Shown in pieces: positions 47,198 through 60,232 of a stretch of 64,000 nucleotides of DNA. The notes beneath the pieces were generated by a model that was not told where the DNA came from, did not search any database, and was given only the letters and a program-made list of their open reading frames with translations. This DNA is from Sipunculus nudus (lineage: Eukaryota; Annelida; Sipuncula; Golfingiida; Sipunculidae), in the NCBI GenBank assembly GCA_026874595.1, contig CM049312.1:29687456-29751455 (forward strand), read 5' to 3'. A program made the position numbers and the translations under genes. The stretch's first letter is position 1, and every line of letters starts with the position of its first letter.

Positions 47198-50149
47198 AAA
47201 ATCAGGAGGAGTGCAATGAAAACAGAGATGAAAAGCTAAGATCTATAGATTTTTTATTGATGCAACGCCAAATTTAGCTGATAAGCTAATAAGAGAGCTC
47301 CTAAAACCTGCCGCACAATGGATCAAAGTAAGCTTTAATTCCTGTTGGTCCCTTCAACTTTGACAAACCCAGGTTTAAGTGAACGAGCAAATTATACAAT
47401 TGTTCTCAAATTATACAATTGTTCTCATGATGGAAATGGAGAAATCATTCCTTAACTAAGTATGTAGTGGTCTTTCACAAAAGAATATGGATAAACTTGT
47501 TTAACATCAAACAATCAATTTTTTTCTTATCCTGAGTTGCCCCGAGGCCAAGAAGTATGCAATTCACTACATATCTAAAGGCCCAGGAAACAACTGGTGT
47601 TACACGGATAAAGTATGGTGTGCATTTTTTTTACGCCCCAAGCATCAGGGTTGTGATGAGCTTGTATGGAACAGGCCAACCTATTCATGTGCTTCATTCA
47701 TACTTTCACAATGAGGCTGTCGAACAAATGTGATCTGGCACTGAATTGGCAAAAACATTTGTGAAAACAGATCAGTTACAAACACAGGTGGTATAACAGA
47801 GTCTGTGTAACTATCCGTCAACTTGCCCTGTACCTGCCTTATCACATGATACCAAATCTAAACCTGCATTCTAAACATGTTGGTCGTTTACATATTGACT
47901 CAATGGAGTTTCTTTTACAAGGTCTCCTGCGGGATTTACTTAATGTCAGCGTTTTTTACACTGCCTCTACTCCCTTGCCTGTGCCTGACATCTGCGGAGA
48001 GTGTTATTTATGCGCTCTAATATACATGTTGTTCCGTAAATGACACGTACTGATCAGGTTTACCACTCCCCTTACTCAGGGGTATTAATCATTCAGATAT
48101 AATACCCCTGAACACCTGCTGAATTTAAATATTTTCCACATAAATTTACTTCCTGGACCTTTGACTGGATGTTGTATACCAGTAGACCATACAGGATTTA
48201 CCTGTGCATGCATAACCTGCAATGTACTGTTGTAAGGGTCATCTTGCTCAACGAGTTAATCACATGTAATCAGCTTCATGACTGTAAATGCTGTAATTAA
48301 TATTTATGCTAAAACTTAAGAATGATAATATAAATCTGTAAAGATCAACATGTAATACATAATGCACGCATGACAAAGATTTTTTGAGGGGGGGGGGGGG
48401 GGGTAAAAGCTAGTGTTGATAAATATTGGGTGATTATTCTGGGCAGTCCAAAAATTGTTGGTAGTTGACAGCGGGGAATGGGGAAGGGGGGGGGGGGGGG
48501 AGGTCTCGTACCCCCAACCCCCCCCCCCACCACCCCTGGATCCATGCCTAAAAGTGAGAGCTCTTTATTTTTTTTAAATTATATGTAATCAGCCAAAGTC
48601 TAACAAAATATTACTATTTTATTTTGGTACCACTGTCAGTGGTATTACAAAACACTCCATGGCGGTTGTGTAGCTCAGACCACAAACAAAAACAAAATGT
48701 TCAAGTTATCACATTAAAAGTTATGGTTTTATCCAGATTTCAACATATTAACAAGTAGGCTTTATCGCACAAGTTCTGAAATATTAAGGAGAACACTAAA
48801 TTATCATGACCTCTTATTAAAGCATTTGATCATCTCAATAGACATGCACATTTTTATCTGGCTTGAACAATAATATTACACAAGTCTATTCAAGTTTATC
48901 ATCCACAGCATTCAGCATGCATTAAACCAGCAGAAGACCCCATTCCAGGACTGCGGTTTTTCAATATTCAGAATCTGTCACAAGTACAAGCCACATGGTC
49001 GTGATGGAGCAAGATCCCCGCAGGGAAGACCGTAATCCAGATTGCTACGATCTTGAGACTGATCAGATCTTTGATTTGTTGCAGAATCATTGATCGGGCA
49101 GAATAATCACCAAGTCAGATTCAGTTATGTAGCATCATTTACTGTAACAGAACAAGGATCACAAAGTTCATGGTGGGCCAAGCCCTGGTTCAGTTATCAG
49201 TCTTGTGTACTCAGGTCATTCAAGCATGGATTTGCACCCATGCAGCTCTCCTTATTGTGTAATAATTCCAGATAATTTATGTAGTACTATGAATCAAATA
49301 TCAGTCAGATAGATACCTGTAAGTAACGATGGTCTAGCATATTTTTAACTTTCTCTGAGAGGTCTAACATGGCATTTCAACTGACCTTTTTTATTTAAAG
49401 ATATGGAATACTGTAACAGCTTCATGGTGACATTTATTTCTGAAAGAGAAAATCAATGAAATGTTTAAAGATGTCAACACAGAGTTCCTCTTAAAACAAC
49501 TAAGTTGCATCATCAGTTAACTTTTTTCAAGATAATTTCAGTTTCATGGGATTTGGACAAATATACTCTTATCCCTTAGTTGATATGACAATTATAACAA
49601 TAAATTTCTGCAATATTTTATGGTTTTGCCCAATGTCTGAAGTTTTGTATATGAACCCAGGTCATTTAGTTCAAAAGTCAACTGCCGAGCCACAACCTAC
49701 CCTCCAGCACTGCAGCCTGAGTGATTCAATTAAATCAATGATTAGACAAGTTATTGTATCATTCATTCAAAGTGTACAAGTAATAAAACTGATACCTTAT
49801 CCAGACTATTAAAAATCCTCGTTTTATTCTCTTGCTTAATTGTGTTGAGTCTATATGAAATTCCTTTTTTTCAAGGCACACTCACTGGCTATAAAATGCC
49901 AATGTATATAAATCTGTCCAGGAACATGTGGGCGACATTGATCTATTTTCACAGCGTGTTTATGGTAGCTGTTGTGAGCATGACTTTCTGTGTTGGCATA
50001 CAAAGCCAATTCAAGTCTGACCTGTACCTGACCACTTAGTTATGTGAATACAACAATTAAATCAATTGCTTACACTTTGCTGTTTATAAATGTGTTTGAC
50101 CATTTAACAGAGACAGGTGTTTATATTTTAAACAGACCCGTTATTAATG
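47198..50149. other. Non-coding; small duplication and poly-G/C tracts
   Basis: 47389-47426 is a perfect 19-bp tandem duplication (AAATTATACAATTGTTCTC twice). G16 lies at 48388-48403 and G15 at 48486-48500, followed by C11 at 48518-48528. A 65-codon frame at 47846-48043 is GC-raised at its 3' end but has no domain. Confidence 0.45.
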
Positions 50150-50310
50150 TCTCTCCTGAGTAAAATGGAGGTTGTGTTTTCACCTGAGACTGCCGTTTAG
50201 TTAGTTTGTCTGTTAGCAGTATGACAAAAACTAAACTACATGTAAAGCAGGAAAATGCCCCTGGGGATGATATATTGTGAAAGAATTTGGTACTTAAATA
50301 AAGAAGGGCT
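50150..50310 (+). repeat. Dispersed repeat family K, copy 3
   Basis: GGAGGTTGTGTTTTCACCTG, then GTTAGTTTGTCTGTTAGCAG, then a block close to AAAAACTAAACTACATG. Same order as at 34065-34260. Confidence 0.65.
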
Positions 50311-53300
50311 TTGAGGTAAGAAAAAGTATATTAGATAGTCAATTTAATGACGTTGGAACTGGTTAAAATTAAAAATCTGAAACTGACATAGGCAGGTGGT
50401 TTCTGATTAAAGTGACAAATAAAAAATATGCAAAATAATTATTAGAAAAAACATCAGCTAATTCATCTTATATTTTGAGTACAGCTTTTCTGATGGTATT
50501 TTATAAACTCAAGGAAACACTTGTTAGGTAAATAATAGCTAAAAAGTAAAAGGATATAAAGGATTATTATGCCAGCTGTATTCAGCATATGGCCTTGGGG
50601 GTAACACTGACAGAGAGTCTTCAACACGTGAACATTTCCTGTACTCAAACCTCTTAACATATAATGCTAATCCTAGCCTGAACACACATAGAAATTCACA
50701 TCTAAGGTTAACGCAAAACTTCACACTTATCACGGAAATACAATGCTATACTAATGAAACCTACGTCCTTCCTACAGACAGTTGCTTGGTAACCTGCTTG
50801 CATAAGGTTAAAGAGCACAATAGGTCGGGTCAGGCTTTTGATAGCTCCCTTAAAGGCCTGGATTAGAGTATGTTATAGACACAGGCAATTAAATGGAACA
50901 GAAGTTTGTTACAACAGCTTTATTCTTGATACATATATAGTGCATACCCTTGTATGGGAATTAAATCAGGGGAATAAGCGAATAAGATAAACATGTTTGC
51001 ACAAATATAAAATATATATAAAAGAGCAGTTTTTTATATAATTTCCTAAAAGCCTATGGACAAGCTTGTATGTGAAATAAATTTAAAAAGCAATCAAATA
51101 GAGTGCTTTTATATCCTGCAGAGATGCCAAATGCTTGATTCCATACAATTTAGCATTACTAGAGAACTAATGAATATTCATGAGTTTACATAAGGCACCC
51201 AATTAACAAAGCCCAGGGATTTCACCCATATACCACAGGGCTGGTCATTCCTAGGGACAGCTGCCATGGGGCCAGGTGGTGAAATGAACAAGAAATATAC
51301 ATGGCGTGTCCATTTCAAAGAAACACACATCAAGGTGTACATTTCAAAGCAGTGTTGACATTCCAACCCCCCCTGACACTGCTTGTCACTCAATACATTG
51401 TACCTACAAGTGTGGGGGGAACAGTTAAACATGTATTGCATACCATCCATTGCAACTATCATATCTGGCAGAATTCATAGTGTAATATGTAAACAGACAA
51501 TCGCCATGAGCTGAAATTGACTACATTCTTTAGCTTTGCACAGCTGTTCTGCACAACAATGCTTATTTCAAATATTTCAAAAGGTGTTTATTTTGTTATT
51601 CTATAAATATCTGGAATGAAATCATGTACAGGTTTGAGTTTTATTAATTAGAACATAAAAATCATAAATGCAACAACACATTGTAATTGAATACTTCATA
51701 TGCAAGTGATATGTTTATATGCCAAAATTCTGTGTAAAAATTTCAAATATTTCACGTATCTAATATTATTTTATTTCCTAGAAATTATTAAGGTATGACT
51801 AAATTAAAGGTTAAAGTGACAACTAGGTAGTTTTCTTTTTCAATGTGCTAAGTGAAACTTGAAATTTATTTTAATATTTATTGTACAGTTGGAGTCCATT
51901 GATCACTTGAATAATATCTTCAAATTAAAATTAATCTGTCTGATCCAGTTGACAGCAAATAAACTTGTTTTTCAGCATTTGTGTGGCCAATGTATAGCAC
52001 AATGCCCCTGGGCCTCTGAATTATATCTAAGGCTTTTCTTAGCCCCATATTTATGTAAGGGAAATCATTAATTCCTTTTTAAAAGGTATCAATAGTTTTT
52101 GTGTCTGTCTGATGGTTCAATACAGGTATTGTACCATACCATTGGGGTTTCTGATCGTAAAGGACCATACAATGACGGCACATGAGGGCGGGATGTTTCA
52201 CAGCTTGACACAAAGCCTTCCTGTTCAAACCTTCCCCGGTCTTTCAGTAGCAACCATTGGAGTCTTGACCAATTTATTTGTGTCAACAACATTCTGTCAC
52301 TGGCGTTGACAATAGCACTGTAATCATTTTCGCCTCAGTACCTTTACAAGGTGACAAACCTGCAGTGAATTTTTTGTGTGGCCTGGAGCACCCTGCCTTC
52401 ACAAGTCCTCCAGGCAAACCGTCCAAGTGCACCAGCAAGTCCTGTCAAGTACCTTCTATTCAGATGAAAAACTCTTACATGTGGTCACTGTGAGTGACCT
52501 CGGTCTTGCACTAATGAGACGAATATGACACCAGTGAACAATATACATCCTGTATTTGTATGATATATAGAACTATTTCCAGAGGCTGATCACATATAGG
52601 GGTTAAGGGGGTTTAAACTACAACCAATATTGCAAAAAAATACTGATTTGCTTATTTTACAGAAATTTTTAAGGCTGACACTCCCTCCTCTTAATTTTTT
52701 CGTGGACCATTTTAAGGGCATTTGTCCCTCAGTGTAACAGTATATATCCATCCCTTCACAAAATCCTGGATCTGTCCATTTTTCATTTATTTTGTATAGT
52801 TTCGGAATTTATAAGGTTTTCTGGATTTTGAATTGAAGGAAAATCACCTGAGTTCTATCAGAGTGAAGATAAGAAAAAATTTACAGAAAACTGCAAAGTC
52901 ACACACACAAACATTTACAAATTAAAATTCTCCAATATACACTGGTCTTTGTATATTTCCTCAGAACAGGCCTAAAACAAACCCCAGGGCACAGCAGTTA
53001 CTGGAATATCAAAAGAGACCTTTAAAATACATTAACATGCATCGGTCTGCTTTGATAAAAAATTCACAGATGGTTTTAGTTTAACTAACCCTATTCTGAA
53101 AAATTCTTGGTGTCTGATTCTAAGGAGTACAAAACAAGAAACAGAACTACACAAGTGAAATATGCTCTCCACACATGCAATTTACATCTGTGTGTTCAGC
53201 AGATTAGAATAACACTGAAATGTTTGGGCTTGTTCATGGCTGTAACATTCAGTGCTCGGATTTATGTGGAAGCTCGCGACCCTCTGAAATGTTACTTCCA

Positions 53301-54662
53301 TTAAGCAGGTTGTTTTGAATTATGTACTTAAGTTGTATGTTTAAAACTTGGCTGACACATGGTACCATTTCAAGATTTCCTTACAAGCAAACCTCATGCA
53401 AAAATTTAAAGTACACCAAATAAGACCATATGTCTATGGGGAAAAAATTCCAAATGGCACTTCACAGGCAATATTACACCAAGAAAAATATACTTGGACA
53501 ACATACTGCAGAAATCTACTAGCTTAAAAAAATAATAAAGATAAAAAATCTAGGGCTAACACACTCAAGAATAAAACTTCATCCATACAAAATGCACAGA
53601 ATAATTAACTCTTACATGAACAAAATAGCACATGGCAAAAATCAATACATGTGATGTTAGTGTGTGTGAGACTGCATGGGGTCTAAAAAGCCTTAGTAGG
53701 GTACAAAACTTACATGAACATATTGGCACAGGGCAAATCCTGTGTATATTCATGAACCAAATGCCAAAGGGGGAAAAATATCTCATATATAGGTTTATGA
53801 AGACTAATAAAGAGTATGGGGGGGGGGGGGGAGCTACAAAATACCCCATATAAAGGATCTGAAAGCCAGCTTTCAGCAGATGGCTGGATAGGCTTATGCA
53901 AACATTATAATTTCCTTTCCATCTTGTATTAAATGTACCATGTTATGTGTCTGTCATTGAAATTTGGGTGTGTGATATGCAATTTGTCATACTGCTCATC
54001 AACTGTGCATACAGTAGTCCAGGATATGGTCTCCTGTGGATTGGTGTGTACACAGTCTCTGTACCCTGTACATTCCCAATCTACATGATTATATCTGAAT
54101 AGTCAGCAAAAATTTGCAGATATTCATATTCTCAGCTGTAGAGATGATTTATATGTAAGCTCTGTGTGACAATCCTCTGACGCATAATCTTCTCATTGAC
54201 AACATGAGATATCCCCTGTGTAATTAATGTGGGAGAAAACACTAGTTCCAATTTATAGAGACCTGACAGGCCATTTACACTATATTTAGCACATGTTTTA
54301 ATATTTTTGTTTGGCAGTTTCAAAAATACTTAAAAGATGGCAGTATCATTTTCATCCAATACAAATGTGACCTGGATTGTCAGTATGTGGAACAGCTATC
54401 ATGGTAAAATACTTGGGTTAAAAGTCTATCATTACCCACCCTAAACATGTAAGTACATCACATGTTATTTCCTGGATCCTCCAATTTATACGCCTGTATT
54501 TTCTTCTGATAAAAATAATGCACATTATATCACTCAGTACGTCATCAAAGGCTAGCTGCTGTGATGTGGTGATACTTGTGAACCTTTCTTTTTCTCTATA
54601 TTCTTTTAATTGAGATAACCACCTTTTTAATTTACTAACTTTATGAAGTGTGCATGTACACC
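50311..54662. other. Non-coding; G14 tract at 53818-53831
   Basis: No gene is supported; many 60-95 codon frames exist without domains. 52180-52460 is GC-raised and repeat-free. 53818-53831 is a pure G14 run. Confidence 0.4.
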
Positions 54663-54985
54663 TGCAGAATTCCATTACACTTTCCTGACTGGTCAGTAGC
54701 ACACACTTCATCTCATTTCATATCCTGGTGTCAACCAGGCCCAGTGACTACTGCACCTGTTGGCCCTGTCTTCTAATCTTCCCCATTGCTGGGTCATACC
54801 ACTGATATACCCCAAAAAAGGTGCATTTGTTTGTAAGTGAAAACACTGTCATGGGTCATAGCCTTCTAATCAAGCCAATTTAACTGAGAGCTCGCCTTGA
54901 TGGGGCAAACTGTGAAAATCGAACTCGCAAATCGCCCAGCTTTGAGTCCTGTACTCTACCCCTCAACCACAGATGCCGATTATGA
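54663..54985 (-). repeat. tRNA-headed SINE, family S, copy 1
   Basis: On minus the head carries GGTTGAGGGGTAGAGTA (54952-54968) and GAGTTCGATTTTC (54914-54926), i.e. A and B boxes. A ~230-bp body follows, ending near TGTAATGGAATTCTGCAGG. The body recurs at 56717-56945. Confidence 0.75.
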
Positions 54986-55081
54986 TTGTAACCTGGAAAG
55001 AATCTATCCCATAACCACTGCTGAAAGAAGACTTATCACACTGATACACTACAACAATTAAAAGCAGCTTTCCACTAATCC

Positions 55082-55139
55082 TAGTCCATCTCTGGACCCT
55101 TGTGTCCTATGTTAGACACAAGGGTCCAGAGATGGACTA
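55082..55139. repeat. Perfect 25-bp-stem hairpin with 8-nt loop
   Basis: 55082-55106 is the exact reverse complement of 55115-55139 (arm core CATCTCTGGACCCTTGTGTC), with loop CTATGTTA at 55107-55114. The match ends abruptly at both outer bases and no target duplication is seen. Confidence 0.95.
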
Positions 55140-56716
55140 CACAATCCCAGCCCTCATCCCCACTTCATCCCGAAAAGACACATCTAAACACAACATATGA
55201 GCAAACTGTCATCCTAGAGTATATTTTGGAGGTAGCTTACTGAAGTTGCTATTACTTGAGTTTTCTTTTATCAAACATGCCTTAGTCAATGGTCACTGAT
55301 GAAACAAGATTAACATACATACGAAGGGGAGCCACGGTGTTTACCAATAACAGCTTAAAGTGGTTCATAAACACATCAGACAATCGAACGATCAGCAAAC
55401 TTTGCACTCTTCTGTCATGGAGACAACTTAACACTGGTCAGTAGTTTCACACCTTATGGTCAATACATCTGATCAAATGATCAGTGGCACAATTAAACAT
55501 TCAGCTACGCAATAGGAACTCCTGGGGGGCAGGTAGCAAGCTCATCTAATGATGACAGATTTCCCACTTTCAAAACACTAGAACGTCAGCTGCTTGGTCT
55601 TAATACAAGTGGATATGGTGTGCTCACTGGGAATAATGCCTAGGGCCTGCAATATGCACTACAAAAATATTTTTTCTGCACAGGTAAGCAAACGTGAAAT
55701 GAATTCAATTTTGTCATGTGAACAAATCTACAAATCCCACAGAAGGGTGCACTTCCCCAACAATGCAGCATTGATAACAAACTCGCAAGGATCCTCTGAA
55801 ATCAGACCCCCACAAACTCATCAAATAATAATTCTTGTTGCGACTGTCATGTTAGGACTCTGGTTACATGAGAAGATAAATGGGGTGTTCTGCTGCCCGT
55901 GAAACAACTTTCGAAACAATGTCTGCCTGAGCATGAATTGTGCTTTCATGTTTTAATTGATCAAAACGATATCACTTTAAGCTGAAGAGTATGCTTTCAT
56001 CCCCTCACTTGTAATTTTCTGCTTGTATGATCTATATAGAGCCCAAATTTATGAGCTCTAAACTGACGAATACATGTACCATTCATAATGGTTGCTAAAA
56101 TCTCTGTATTTTTCTCGGCAATATGATTTCCAGAACATTTCAAAACCAATGTCTGTTTAAATGCAATGAAGAAAACATAACTTTATCTAGACTGACTGAA
56201 ACATGCTTTTATTGAAAGTTCAACCTGTAAGTAAATCATTTCTATAGATTATTTCATATCTAATCTGACTCCCTGAAATGACAATATATGACTTTAGATT
56301 AAACACAACTTATTTAAACTTTAAGTTTAGGTCAACTACTTTCTAGTCATTTCATAAGCAATCTGTTTCATTGAAATGAACCAAATTGAAACTTATTTAA
56401 AATTGAAACCTTAAGTAATACTATTTCTTGAACATTTCACTGCCACTATGTTTAACTGAATTAAAAAAAAAAATGAAACTGTTGATTGACAATATAGTCT
56501 GCTTAGATCTCACTTCATTCTTTGGGGTTAAAAGATAAGTATATGTTCATTTTGGTTGCTAAAAGTATTCTCATATTACAGTTTGAAATTTATTACTGAT
56601 AAAACATTTCCTGTTCAGACAAGTGCTAAAGAAGGTCTATTTTGGATTCGGAGAGGCTTTTTAAAAATATACTTTGTTGTTGGAGGTAACCGCTAGGTTA
56701 ATTTAGTATTTGTATA
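55140..56716. other. Non-coding sequence
   Basis: No supported gene. A 102-codon frame at 55594-55902 lacks domains and splice context. The rest is AT-rich. Confidence 0.45.
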
Positions 56717-56945
56717 TCTGCAGAATTCCATTCCGGTTTTAGACTCCGTAACAGGGCAGTAACACTCACTTCCCCTAATTTTATTACCTGGTGTTAACCA
56801 GGCCAGGTGACTACTGCACCTGCCAGCCCTGGGTATGTAATTGACTCCATTGCTGGGTAAGACCACCAAGAAATCTATGACAGGTGCACTCATTTGGGAG
56901 TGAAAATCGGCCATTGGGCACAGCCTTCCCATTAAGCCTGCAGAG
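56717..56945 (-). repeat. tRNA-headed SINE, family S, copy 2 (body only)
   Basis: Shares GCAGAATTCCATT, a TGGTGTTAACCAGGCC block, TGACTACTGCACCTG, CATTGCTGGGT and CATAGCC/CACAGCC motifs with 54663-54900, in the same order and strand. The tRNA-like head is missing. Confidence 0.7.
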
Positions 56946-57003
56946 AAAATGCCTATCCAACAGATAGTTCTCAGTCTGATGATACAAATCAGTCTGATGA
57001 TTT

Positions 57004-57130
57004 TGTTTGTATCAACTTGTTTATAACATACGGGTAATTTAAGTTATTATTGCAATCTATGTCTTCTTTGGCTTCAATCAGGCAGTCATCTCACAACTTA
57101 ACACCAGTCTTAATGGAAGCTGTCCATTTT
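57004..57130 (+). repeat. Probable fragment of family R1
   Basis: TTTGTTTGTATCAACTTGTTTATAACAT matches the start of R1 copies, and CACAACTTAACACC may match their end; the middle is lost or unrelated. Confidence 0.4.
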
Positions 57131-57633
57131 GTCACAGGACTTTTGGCGCCACCAAAATTTCAATGTACCATATGGATACATGCTAAAAGGAAATCAGCTC
57201 TTGATGAAATGGCATCAGGGTAACAGAATAATGAAAATAATTCAGAGTCAAAGCCCTACTAGTTCTTTATACTGATGGACCTGCACATCGTTCCAGAAAT
57301 ACCTAGAAAATGATCACTACAAAATCCACCTTTAAGTGCAGAAACAGGTGTGCATAAATATTATCACTGAGGGCCAATCTGCAGGGAGAGTTGTTTACAA
57401 ACATATGGAAAACATATATTCCTGGGGCATCAAAGGGTAACACAGGATCAATAAGGGGAACATCAACAAATTGAGAGAGATCAGACACAGATAAAATATA
57501 TATCTCCCCACGATCGACGTTCCAGATAACAGGTGGAACACCTGCAGGGTGGGTGGGTCTGTGTATTGGATGTTTGATGGGTTTTATGTCAGAAATGATG
57601 AAGAATCTTACCGAGAAGAGAGAACTGTGTCAG

Positions 57634-57860
57634 AAAGAGACAGACCAGTACAGGATAATGCCCTGGGAGTGTGTGTGTGTGTTCGGGGGGGGGGGGGAGT
57701 TAAGAGAGAAGATGAGAGAGAGAGAGGTCCAGTACACAATACTGCCCTACGAGTGTGTGGGGGGGGGGGTTAGGAGGAGATAGAGGTCCATTATAGGAAG
57801 TTGCCCTGGGAGGGTGTGTGAGTGGGAAGGGGGGGGGGGGTGTTAGGGGGAATAGAGAAT
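57634..57860 (+). repeat. Three-unit minisatellite with poly-G blocks
   Basis: Each unit reads AGAG..GTCCA..., TGCCCTGGGAG(T/G)GTGTG, a G run, then a TTAGG/AGA-rich stretch. G runs are G13 (57685-57697), G11 (57759-57769) and G12 (57829-57840). Three frames through it are repeat artefacts. Confidence 0.88.
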
Positions 57861-59819
57861 AGAGAGAGAGAGAGCACAAAGCCATGATCATGTGAAAAAG
57901 CATATATGAGAAAGCTTGAGAAATGGTTTAGGGGGAATGAAAGATTGAGAAAGAAGAGAAGGGAAAAAATGTGGTAGAGACAATCAATAGAAGGAGGGAC
58001 AAGTAGAGACAGAACAAAAGACAGAGAAGGAATCTGGATACTCTGACTGAAATCCCTCTTCTTAAACTAAAATAATTCAATTATCCAAACCTAAAATAGG
58101 TAATCCTGGGTGCAGTAGTTCAGAATGTTAAATACAGACCTGTATTTATGAACCCCCTATCTTAACCATAGTACTAAGCATGTATAGTAGGAATTCCCAA
58201 GTACAAAATAATAAAGTAAATGCTTGACACTTCTCTTGAGGAAGCAGGCAGAGCATCTGAAAGCTAGTGATAAAGACATCACCTAGACAGTCTGAATAAA
58301 GGTGTCAAGCATTAAAGTACTTCACATAATGGTAAATAAATGTGCTTATATGCATGCAAATGAAGTGTGAACTAGCAGAAATATATAGTGGTTCAAGGAG
58401 GCCATCATGCATAGAGTCTGGCTCCGCCACCATTTTGCACTGCCGCTAGCTAAGTTACGATCAAGCCAAGCCGAATTTATTAGGAGGTGCTGCTGATATT
58501 TCATTAAGCCGATGTTAGCTGATTTTGTGCTGCTCAGTTTGGCTTGAGCAAAAATTAATACAAAAAGATAGATCTTTTACATTTAAAAATGCCTGAAATA
58601 TATACAGACTAATACAAACCTAGTTTTGTTGATTTTTATGCTGATTGACAAAGCCGAAGTTCCCCGTGTTATAATACATGGTCAAGCCTGACACCCCTAA
58701 AACTGGTACTTTGTAACATCATCAAGAGATAAGGCTTTCATGCAAGTCTTTTTCTTACTATTAGCCAGCCAACATTTAGCAAGCTGAGTCAAGCCTCCAA
58801 ATGCGACTTACTAATAAAATCAGCTGTCTATTTGTCCAAGCCAGCCACATTTTTGTGGCTAACTCTCTGGGCTCAAGGTCATCACAAAGTAGATGCTAGG
58901 GTAAAAATCATTTTACTGGGACTGCAGACCCTATGCGTGTACATTACTATGTAGCTATTTCACTCATATTTGCACATACACTGACAGACACCTGGAAATA
59001 CCACAGTTAAAAAAGTCAAGTGAGTTACCTTTCATCCATATATATAATATGCATATAAGCACACATGGAAACACAACTTAGGTCGTAGCATTCAGAATGT
59101 ATTCAGAATGTTTTTACTGTGAACCATATAGATACTATCTTGCACACTTTTTGCACAGTCAGCCCATCATTATTTATGAACAAGTCTAAGTATTAGATAC
59201 CAGCTGACCACAGAAGCCAGAGCAGTATCAATTATCTCCGTTCACCTACTTTCTGTACTGTGATGCCTCTGGGGCTTTGCACTAACTAAATTACCCAATT
59301 ATGTGAACTGTTTTACCAGTGACATGAATAAATGCAGTACATGGTAAAAACAACATGAGGAATCATATTGCCTGGGGTGGTCTATGGCAGCCTGGACTAT
59401 TAATGTCTGCTGCAATAAACATTATGACCACACATACTTAATTACATCCATAAAAATAACATTATGTAGGCAGCGTAACTATGTACGATTGCGCCACACA
59501 CAAAAATAAGTTTTATATGGAATTTGGGACAAAACATATGTGGAGCAAGCAGGTGAATTTCTTTTTCTTTTCAATAAATGGCAGTCAATTATGCTTTGCA
59601 AATTTGCAGAAGACATCCTATTTGACTCAATTCTTTAACTCTTGTATGTGAAAATATAAATTTTAGTCCAATTTTCACGATCATAACATATAATTCTGAA
59701 GAGCTTGATCAGGCTATGGCACCAACTGGTGAGGTAAGATGTTTATTTAAGGGGGTCCAATCACCTACCAATCACCTATGTGATCTTTATAAACTTAAGG
59801 TAATCTGTAGGAGCTTTTA
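57861..59819. other. Non-coding; purine-rich then mixed sequence
   Basis: 57861-58040 is purine-rich (GAGAGA, GAAAGATTGAGAAAG). 58430-58870 has scattered CAAGCC/GGCTTG motifs (58463, 58546, 58682, 58786, 58838) on both strands. No gene is supported. Confidence 0.4.
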
Positions 59820-60232
59820 TAAAAATAGGCCAGAAACGTGGATATTACCGTACACAAGCTGCTTGTTTTGTTTATATCAACGTTAACAAGATGTGAGGGC
59901 CACCAAAATAATCAAAACAAATTCAACAAGGGCATCAGCAAGCATGTCAGATATGCCAGAGCTTTGCAAATGGCATTTTGTAACAAGTGACCTTTCTGCC
60001 TCCACATATATGCAGCCTACCACCTAAGGTAATACTTTTTTCCTGTTTGTCAACATTGCTGTGTTTACAAACATGTTGTTGATAAATAAGATCAAATATC
60101 CTTCACAAAGACGTTATAAGAATTTTTCACAACCAAAATTACCCTTAGATAATTAAAATATACACAGAGGAAGCCAGAAGTCACCTTAATTCTTTTTTTT
60201 AAAATGAAGCTGAATGGGCACCTTTAAAAAAA
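59820..60232 (+). repeat. Dispersed repeat family R1, copy 5
   Basis: The most complete copy with that at 8261: CTGCTTGTTTTGTTTATATC, CAAATTCAACAAGGGCATC, GCATTTTGTAACAAGTGACC, TTGTCAACATTGCTGTGTTT, ATATACACAGAGGAAGC, AATGGGCACCT. Confidence 0.88.

Noticed and set aside
57549..57903. Three ORFs across the poly-G minisatellite
   Set aside because: They owe their length to G runs and GA-rich repeats that lack stops; sense and antisense frames coexist.
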